A DNA stretch of 9,985 nt from Inquilinus sp039594555 (lineage in GTDB: Bacteria; Pseudomonadota; Alphaproteobacteria; DSM-16000; Inquilinaceae): the NCBI RefSeq assembly GCF_039594555.1, contig NZ_JBCNNF010000258.1, positions 1 through 9,985 of the forward strand, in the 5' to 3' direction. This document shows positions 5,780-9,985 of the stretch, piece after piece; the stretch's first letter is position 1; each line of letters starts with the position of its first letter. Under the pieces are notes generated by a model that saw only the letters and a program-made list of their open reading frames with translations, did no database searches and had not been told where the DNA came from. The position numbers and the translations under genes are program-made.

Positions 5780-6996
5780 TCTGCCGCCTCGGCTAGGATC
5801 TCGCCGATCCGGGTCAGGGCGCGCCCGACCGTCTCGGTGTCGTGGACCACGGCGATGCGCAGCCAGCGCCGGCCGATCTCCGGCCGGTCCAGGCGCGTGA
5901 TGTAGCCGCCGGGCAGGGTTCGGATCGCGGCCTCGGCCCACAGCCGGCGCGCGGCCGCCTCGCCGTCGCCGACATCCAGCCACAGGAAGAAGCCGCCCTC
6001 CGGCCGGCGGAAGCCGAAGCGCCCGCCCAGGGCCGCCTCGGCGGCGTCGAACTTGGCCCGGTACAGCGCCCGGTTCTCGACCACATGCGCGTCATCGGCC
6101 CACAGCGCGGCGGAGGCGGCCTGGATCGGCAGCGGCATGCCGGCGGCGGAATGGCTGCGCAGCCGCAGGAAGGCGGCGATCAGCGCCGGGTCGCCGGCGA
6201 CGAAGCCGCTGCGCAGCCCGGCCGCGTTCGACCGCTTCGACAGCGAATGGAACACCAGCAGGTTGTCCAGCGACCCGCCGTCCCGCTCGGCCGCGACCTC
6301 CAGCACGCCCACCGGCGGGTCGCGGTCATAGATCTCGGCGTAGCACTCGTCGGCCGCCAGGATGAAGCCATGCGTCCGGGCCAGGGTGATGGCGCGGTCG
6401 AGATACTCGCGACTGGCGACGGCGCCCTGCGGGTTGGTCGGGTTGCACAGATACAGCAGCTTCAGCCGCGCCAGCAGCGGCGCGTCGGCCTCCAGCGCGT
6501 CGAGGTCGGGCAGGAAGCCGGTGGCGGGCCCGGCCGGCAGGAACACCGGCTCGGCCCCGGCCATCACCGCGGCGCCCTCATAGGGGGCGTAGAACGGGTC
6601 GGGCAGGGCGACCGCCGGCACCTGGTTGGCGCCGGGGCGATGGTCGACCGCCAGCTCGGCCACCAGGAACAGTGCCTCGCGGGTGCCGGACAGCGGCAGG
6701 ATATGGGCCGGATCAGCCAGGCCTGCGGGCAGGTGGAAGCGGCGCTGCAGCCAGCCGGCGCAGGCCTCGCGGAAGGCCGGGGTGCCGCCGACGGGCGGAT
6801 AGCGGTTCCAGCTGCCGGCATTGGCGGCCAGCACTTCGGCCAGGAAGGCCGGCGGCTGGTGCTGCGGCTCGCCGACCGACATGGCCAGCGGCGTCACCCC
6901 CTCCGGCGGCGTGACGCCGGACAACAGCGTCGCCAGACGCGCGAACGGATAGTCCGCGAGCCGTTCCAATGCCTCGTTGAGTCGGCCGCCCCGCAT
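5776..6996 (-). CDS. dapC: PLP-dependent class I/II aminotransferase, probable N-succinyldiaminopimelate aminotransferase
   Basis: Fold-type I aminotransferase, 406 residues. In numbering from the ATG at 6996, the catalytic lysine is K254 in SLSKRSNAAGLRSGF, with phosphate-contacting R262, NPTNP at 185-189, AADECY (D216 and Y219) for the cofactor ring, and R380 in WLRIAV for the substrate carboxylate. The N-terminus LADYPFARLATLL and MSVGEPQH resemble proteins annotated as DapC, which converts N-succinyl-2-amino-6-ketopimelate to N-succinyl-LL-diaminopimelate for lysine and peptidoglycan. Specificity cannot be proven from sequence; an aspartate or other transaminase is the alternative. I preferred ATG 6996, with AGGAG 3 nt upstream (rather close), over GTG 7011, which has no usable spacing. 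Its TGA overlaps the ftsK ATG by 4 nt, implying translational coupling. Confidence 0.85.
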   Translation of the reverse strand: MRGGRLNEALERLADYPFARLATLLSGVTPPEGVTPLAMSVGEPQHQPPAFLAEVLAANAGSWNRYPPVGGTPAFREACAGWLQRRFHLPAGLADPAHILPLSGTREALFLVAELAVDHRPGANQVPAVALPDPFYAPYEGAAVMAGAEPVFLPAGPATGFLPDLDALEADAPLLARLKLLYLCNPTNPQGAVASREYLDRAITLARTHGFILAADECYAEIYDRDPPVGVLEVAAERDGGSLDNLLVFHSLSKRSNAAGLRSGFVAGDPALIAAFLRLRSHSAAGMPLPIQAASAALWADDAHVVENRALYRAKFDAAEAALGGRFGFRRPEGGFFLWLDVGDGEAAARRLWAEAAIRTLPGGYITRLDRPEIGRRWLRIAVVHDTETVGRALTRIGEILAEAAE

Positions 6997-7025
6997 GCTC
7001 TCCTGCAACACCCTCTTCCGCGGCG

Positions 7026-7048
7026 GGCCGGCTGAAGCCGGCCTTTCT
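7026..7048 (+). terminator. Terminator-like hairpin in the aminotransferase-ftsK leader, oriented plus
   Basis: GGCCGGC/GCCGGCC (7026-7032 with 7037-7043) closes a TGAA loop and is followed on the plus strand by TTTCT. No plus-strand gene ends here, so it may block antisense transcription leaving the aminotransferase gene. In the minus-strand leader it is simply a stable hairpin 29 nt before the ATG at 6996. The role is uncertain. Confidence 0.4.
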
Positions 7049-7101
7049 CCTCGCTTCCGGCGGCCGGTGCCGCCGCGAAACAGCTCTTAGATTCCAATCA
7101 C

Positions 7102-7131
7102 TTTATCCGGTCTTCTGACCTCCCCTGTCAA
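7102..7131 (-). promoter_or_regulatory. Sigma70-type promoter for aminotransferase-ftsK
   Basis: On the minus strand a perfect -35 TTGACA (7131-7126) is followed after 18 bp by a -10 GATAAA (7107-7102, 4 of 6 to TATAAT). It lies in a locally AT-richer patch of the spacer. Transcription would start near 7095, giving a leader of about 100 nt that contains the hairpin at 7026-7043. Confidence 0.6.
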
Positions 7132-7168
7132 ATCCGGCGTCGCTGATCGGCCAGGGCGGCGCGCTTTT

Positions 7169-7187
7169 CCGGCCACGGTGTGGCCGG
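7169..7187. repeat. Short perfect inverted repeat, possible operator
   Basis: CCGGCCAC/GTGGCCGG around a 3-nt centre. There is no T tract on the outgoing side in either direction, so it is not a good terminator. It lies 38 bp upstream of the -35 box at 7131, between the lipoprotein gene and the aminotransferase promoter, where a regulator could bind. Confidence 0.3.
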
Positions 7188-7273
7188 GCCGGCACGGTCC
7201 GGGAACGTCCGGACGAATCACGAACGAATCGGGATCGGCGCACGACGCGAAGTTGCCTGGGGCGCTGCCCGGG

Positions 7274-7420
7274 TCAGGAGCCGAACGGGATCGACAGCGA
7301 CATCAGGCTGCCGGCACCGCCGGACGAGCCCCAGCTGCCGCCGGCGGCGACTCCGACGCCCCGCCGCTCGGAGCATCCGGCGGCCAGCACCAGGAGGGAC
7401 AGGAGAAGAATCCGGACCAT
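7274..7420 (-). CDS. Small lipoprotein, 48 aa
   Basis: A tiny gene of unknown function. MVRILLLSLLVLAAGC is a textbook lipoprotein signal: basic residue, hydrophobic core, lipobox LAAG-C with C16 as the lipidated residue. The predicted mature part is only 33 residues, Gly/Ser-rich (VGVAAGGSWGSSGGAGS, about 22-38) and ends SLSIPFGS, which could be a short beta strand. No Shine-Dalgarno stands before the ATG at 7420 and no other in-frame start is near, which weakens the call. It is divergent from the monooxygenase gene (95 bp spacer) and lies 277 bp before the aminotransferase on the same strand, with a separate promoter between. A membrane-anchored periplasmic or outer-membrane location is inferred from the lipobox. 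Confidence 0.55.
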   Translation of the reverse strand: MVRILLLSLLVLAAGCSERRGVGVAAGGSWGSSGGAGSLMSLSIPFGS

Positions 7421-7514
7421 GGCGAAATCGTACCACGAAACCGCGGGCAGGCACCCCTCCGATGTGACACGCCGCCACTGGACAGCACGGCACCGCGCTC
7501 CGATGCTGCGCGCC

Positions 7515-8741
7515 ATGAACGACAGCACCTCTTTGCGCACCCAGGTCGTGGTGGTCGGCGGCGGCCTCGCCGGCGCGACCATGGCGGCGGCGCTCGGCCA
7601 GGCCGGCATCGACACCGTGATCCTGGACCAGGAGCCGGCGGCCGCCCGCACCCTGCCCGGCTTCGACGGCCGCACCACCGCCCTGTCCTACGGGTCGCGC
7701 CGGATCGTCGCCTCGGCCGGGCTGTGGGACCCGGTGGCGAACCAGGCCGAGCCGATCCTCGACATCCGCATCGCCGACGGCCGCGCCCCGGTGTTCCTGC
7801 ATTTCGACCATCAGGAGATGGCCGGGGAATCGGACAGCGCCCCCTTCGGCCATATCGTCGAGAACCGGCTGCTGCGGCTGGCGCAGTTCGAGCGGCTGGA
7901 GGCCCTTCCGGCGGTGCGCCACGTCGCCCCGGCCAGGGTGGTGGCGGTGGAGACCAGCACCGGCCATGCCGCCGTGACCCTGGCCGATGGCCGCGTGGTG
8001 CGGGCCGAGCTGGTGATCGGCGCCGACGGCCGCGGCTCCTTCACCCGGCAGCAGCTGGGCATTCCGGCGCGCAGTTTCGCCTACCGGCAGAAGGCGGTGG
8101 TCTGCGTCATGGCGCATGCCGAGCCGCATGAGGGCGTGGCGGTCGAGCATTTCCTGCCGGCCGGCCCCTTCGCCGTGCTGCCGATGCGGGACGATGCCGA
8201 CGGCACCCATCGGTCCTCGATCGTCTGGACCGAGCATCCGGACACCGCCGACGACCTGGTGCACCGCCCGATTGCGGCCTTCGACGCGGCGCTGCAGGCT
8301 GTGGTCGGCGACTGGCTGGGGCCGGTGCGGACGCTGGGCAAACGCTTCACCTATCCGCTCGGCGTGGTCCATGCCCGGCGCTACGGCGCCCGGCGGGCGG
8401 CGCTGATCGGCGAGGCGGCGCACGGCATCCACCCGATCGCCGGCCAGGGCCTCAATCTCGGCCTGCGCGACATCGCCGTGCTGACCGAGCTGCTGGTCGA
8501 GCGCAGCCGCCTCGGCCTCGACCTCGGCGACCCGGCGCTGCTGCAGCGCTACGAGCGGCTGCGGCGGCCGGACAATGTGGCGATGATCCTGGCGACCGAC
8601 GGGCTGAACCGGCTGTTCTCGACCGACCTGGCGCCAGTGCAGCTGGCCCGCGATATCGGCCTCGCCGCGGTCGGCCGCCTGCCGCCGGTGAAGCGCTTCT
8701 TCATGCGCCAGGCGATGGGGCTGGGCGCGCGGGCGCGCTGA
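7515..8741 (+). CDS. UbiH/UbiF/Coq6-family FAD-dependent monooxygenase
   Basis: Flavoprotein hydroxylase of the ubiquinone-biosynthesis family, 408 residues (usual length about 400), probably acting on a polyprenylated phenol at the inner membrane face. The N-terminal dinucleotide-binding fold has GGGLAG at 15-20 in VVVVGGGLAGATMAAALG, with an acidic D38 at the end of the second strand. DGRTTALS (51-58) is the family pattern near the N-terminus. The mid-protein DG motif is GADGRG (169-174). The C-terminal flavin motif is ALIGEAAHGIHPIAGQGLNL (296-315), with Glu where many members have Asp. ATG 7515 and ATG 7503 are both possible and neither has a Shine-Dalgarno; 7515 gives the usual short lead into the flavin-binding strand. 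Which ring position it hydroxylates cannot be told from sequence, so no symbol is given. Confidence 0.88.
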   Translation: MNDSTSLRTQVVVVGGGLAGATMAAALGQAGIDTVILDQEPAAARTLPGFDGRTTALSYGSRRIVASAGLWDPVANQAEPILDIRIADGRAPVFLHFDHQEMAGESDSAPFGHIVENRLLRLAQFERLEALPAVRHVAPARVVAVETSTGHAAVTLADGRVVRAELVIGADGRGSFTRQQLGIPARSFAYRQKAVVCVMAHAEPHEGVAVEHFLPAGPFAVLPMRDDADGTHRSSIVWTEHPDTADDLVHRPIAAFDAALQAVVGDWLGPVRTLGKRFTYPLGVVHARRYGARRAALIGEAAHGIHPIAGQGLNLGLRDIAVLTELLVERSRLGLDLGDPALLQRYERLRRPDNVAMILATDGLNRLFSTDLAPVQLARDIGLAAVGRLPPVKRFFMRQAMGLGARAR

Positions 8742-8744
8742 CTC

Positions 8745-9287
8745 CTACGACGGGCCGAGAGGGTAGCTCTCCAGGATCTCATACACCGCGCCCTCGCGGC
8801 CGACATGGCTCTGGTACAGGTGGAAGGCGCCGACCGGGAAGGGCTCGGCCCGGAAGGGCGCATGCTCCAGCAGCCAGCGCTCGACCCGCTCGGCCGGGGC
8901 CTGGCGCAGCCGGGCCAAGGTGACATGCGGGGCGTAGCTGCGGTCGTCCGGCGGCTGGCCGGCGGCGACCAAAGCGCGGTCGACCTTGGCGTGCAGGAAG
9001 CTCAGCGCCGGCTCCGCCGCCACCCCGGCCCACAGGGTCGAGGCGGCGCGCTTCGTGCCGAACTGGCCGACCCCGTCCAGCGCCAGGCTGAAGCCGGGTG
9101 CGGCCAAGGCGTGCAGTGCCTCGTCGATCTCCTCCGCCTCAAGCGTGTCGACCTCGCCGATGAAGCGCAGGGTCAGGTGGAAATCGGCCGGGTTGGTCCA
9201 GCGCGCCCCGGGCACGCCGCCCTGCAGCAGCGTCAGGCGGGGCCGCAGCGCGGCGGGGATGGCGATGGCGACGAACAATCTGAGCAT
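8745..9287 (-). CDS. thpR: RNA 2',3'-cyclic phosphodiesterase (2'-5' RNA ligase family)
   Basis: Cytoplasmic 2H-phosphoesterase of 180 residues, the usual size. Family members open 2',3'-cyclic phosphates on RNA to 2'-phosphates and can join tRNA halves by 2'-5' bonds in vitro; the cellular role is unclear. Both catalytic HxTx motifs are intact: H37-L-T39-L and H121-V-T123-L. The start MLRLFVAIAIP and the phrase FHLTLRFIGEV are typical. I chose the ATG at 9287, with GGGGA 5 nt upstream, over a TTG at 9314 inside the upstream gene. It begins 13 bp after the stop of the AraC-type regulator gene and is probably cotranscribed with it. Its own stop lies 3 bp from the stop of the convergent monooxygenase gene, leaving no room for a terminator between them. 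Confidence 0.93.
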   Translation of the reverse strand: MLRLFVAIAIPAALRPRLTLLQGGVPGARWTNPADFHLTLRFIGEVDTLEAEEIDEALHALAAPGFSLALDGVGQFGTKRAASTLWAGVAAEPALSFLHAKVDRALVAAGQPPDDRSYAPHVTLARLRQAPAERVERWLLEHAPFRAEPFPVGAFHLYQSHVGREGAVYEILESYPLGPS

Positions 9288-9300
9288 GACGATCCCCGGC

Positions 9301-9985
9301 TCAACCGAGGGCAAAGCCGGCGCGGTAGCGGGCCGGGCTGGTGGCGAGGCGGCGGCGGAAATGGTGTCGCAGCGTGTCGGCCGAGCCGAAGCCGCATTCG
9401 GTGGCGATGCGCTCGACCGGCAGCTCGGTGGTCTCCAGCAGGTCGCGGGCCAGCGCCAGCCGCTCGCCGACCAGCCATTCCGCCGGGGTGGTGCCGGTGG
9501 CCTCGCGGAAGCGGCGCAGGAAGGTGCGCAGGCTCATCCCGGCCTCCTCGGCCAGCCGCTCCAGCGGCAAATCCTCGGCCAGGTGCCGGCGGGCCCAGTC
9601 GAACAGCGCGGCCAGGCGCGGCCGCTCCTCGACCTGCACCGGCCGGTCGACATATTGCGCCTGGCCACCCTCGCGATGCGGCGGCACCACCAGGCGCCGC
9701 GCCACCTGGTTGGCGATCCGCGCGCCCCAGTCGCGCCGCACGATGTGCAGGCACAGGTCCAACCCGGCGGCGCTGCCGGCCGAGGTCAGCACCTGGCCCT
9801 CGTCGACATACAGCACATCGGGCACGATCCGGATGTCCGGGTAGCGCGCGGCCAGCGCTTTGGCATAGCGCCAATGGGTGGTGGCGCGGCGGCCGGCCAG
9901 CACGCCCGCCGCCGCCAGCACGAACACGCCGGAGCAGATCGAGACCAGCCGGGCGCCGCGCGCATGGGCCCGGCGCAGGGCCTTC
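9301..9985 (-). CDS. ftrA: GlxA/FtrA-type AraC-family regulator with DJ-1/PfpI-like domain, N-terminus outside window
   Basis: The visible 227 residues are the C-terminal two thirds of a protein normally about 320 long. The first part (about 1-115) is the end of a DJ-1/PfpI-like amidotransferase-type sensor domain, with the cysteine elbow VSICSG (C17), RRATTHWRYA and LTSAGSAAGLDLCLHIVRRD. The second part (about 128-225) is an AraC-type DNA-binding domain with two helix-turn-helix units: LPLERLAEEAGMSLRTFLRRF, then VERIATECGFGSADTLRHHF. The link segment RLVVPPHREGGQAQ is typical of proteins annotated FtrA, which is why that symbol is offered tentatively. In this class the sensor domain usually binds a ligand and is not known to be enzymatic. 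It is followed by thpR 13 bp downstream; the targets are unknown. Confidence 0.88.
   Translation of the reverse strand, partial: KALRRAHARGARLVSICSGVFVLAAAGVLAGRRATTHWRYAKALAARYPDIRIVPDVLYVDEGQVLTSAGSAAGLDLCLHIVRRDWGARIANQVARRLVVPPHREGGQAQYVDRPVQVEERPRLAALFDWARRHLAEDLPLERLAEEAGMSLRTFLRRFREATGTTPAEWLVGERLALARDLLETTELPVERIATECGFGSADTLRHHFRRRLATSPARYRAGFALG

Noticed and set aside
7169..7187. CCGGCCAC/GTGGCCGG hairpin as a terminator for the small lipoprotein gene
   Set aside because: On the minus strand it is followed by an A run, not T, and it lies about 87 nt past the stop. It is kept only as an inverted repeat.
1..9985. CRISPR arrays, tRNA or rRNA genes, insertion sequences, prophage genes, toxin-antitoxin pairs
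   Set aside because: None was seen by reading both strands: no spaced direct-repeat array, no transposase or integrase motifs, no tRNA-like fold recognised.

Overview
The window is GC-rich, densely coding bacterial chromosome. A Rhodospirillales-like alphaproteobacterium (Azospirillum/Inquilinus type) is the best guess. The clues are the base composition, a dapC-like aminotransferase overlapping ftsK beside a UbiH-type monooxygenase, and an intergenic palindrome whose reading gives the VIPGLDPRI...SPAMT peptide often seen in alphaproteobacterial spacers. Taxonomy is inference. There is no phage, insertion sequence, CRISPR array, tRNA or rRNA, so this looks like core or near-core chromosome.

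Layout. (1) 1-1827: a truncated CitMHS-family citrate transporter gene on the minus strand, divergent from a LysR-type regulator. Together they look like a transporter with its own regulator. (2) 1831-2832: two small paralogous genes, both on the minus strand. They encode exported His-rich proteins with a shared TR-x-LN motif, and each ends in a similar GC-rich terminator hairpin. The downstream copy has a Pro/Gln/Met-rich tail that the upstream copy lacks. (3) 2833-3124: a non-coding stretch with a candidate leader hairpin and a large double-hairpin repeat. (4) 3125-6996, minus strand: a class I/II aminotransferase (probably DapC, lysine and peptidoglycan precursor pathway) overlaps ftsK by ATGA, so septal DNA translocation and a cell-wall precursor step probably share a transcript. 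A strong sigma70-like promoter (TTGACA, 18 bp, GATAAA) and a leader hairpin lie upstream. (5) 7274-7420: a 48-residue lipoprotein gene on the minus strand, divergent from a UbiH/Coq6-type FAD monooxygenase at 7515-8741. (6) 8745-9985, minus strand: a GlxA/FtrA-type AraC regulator (5' end outside the window) followed 13 bp later by thpR, an RNA 2',3'-cyclic phosphodiesterase. thpR converges on the monooxygenase gene with only 3 bp between stop codons.

Most of the window is ordinary. The least explained parts are the pair of exported His-rich proteins with their non-coding flanks (G-tract block, structured leader, double palindrome) and the tiny lipoprotein. I saw no clear evidence of an undescribed multi-gene system.
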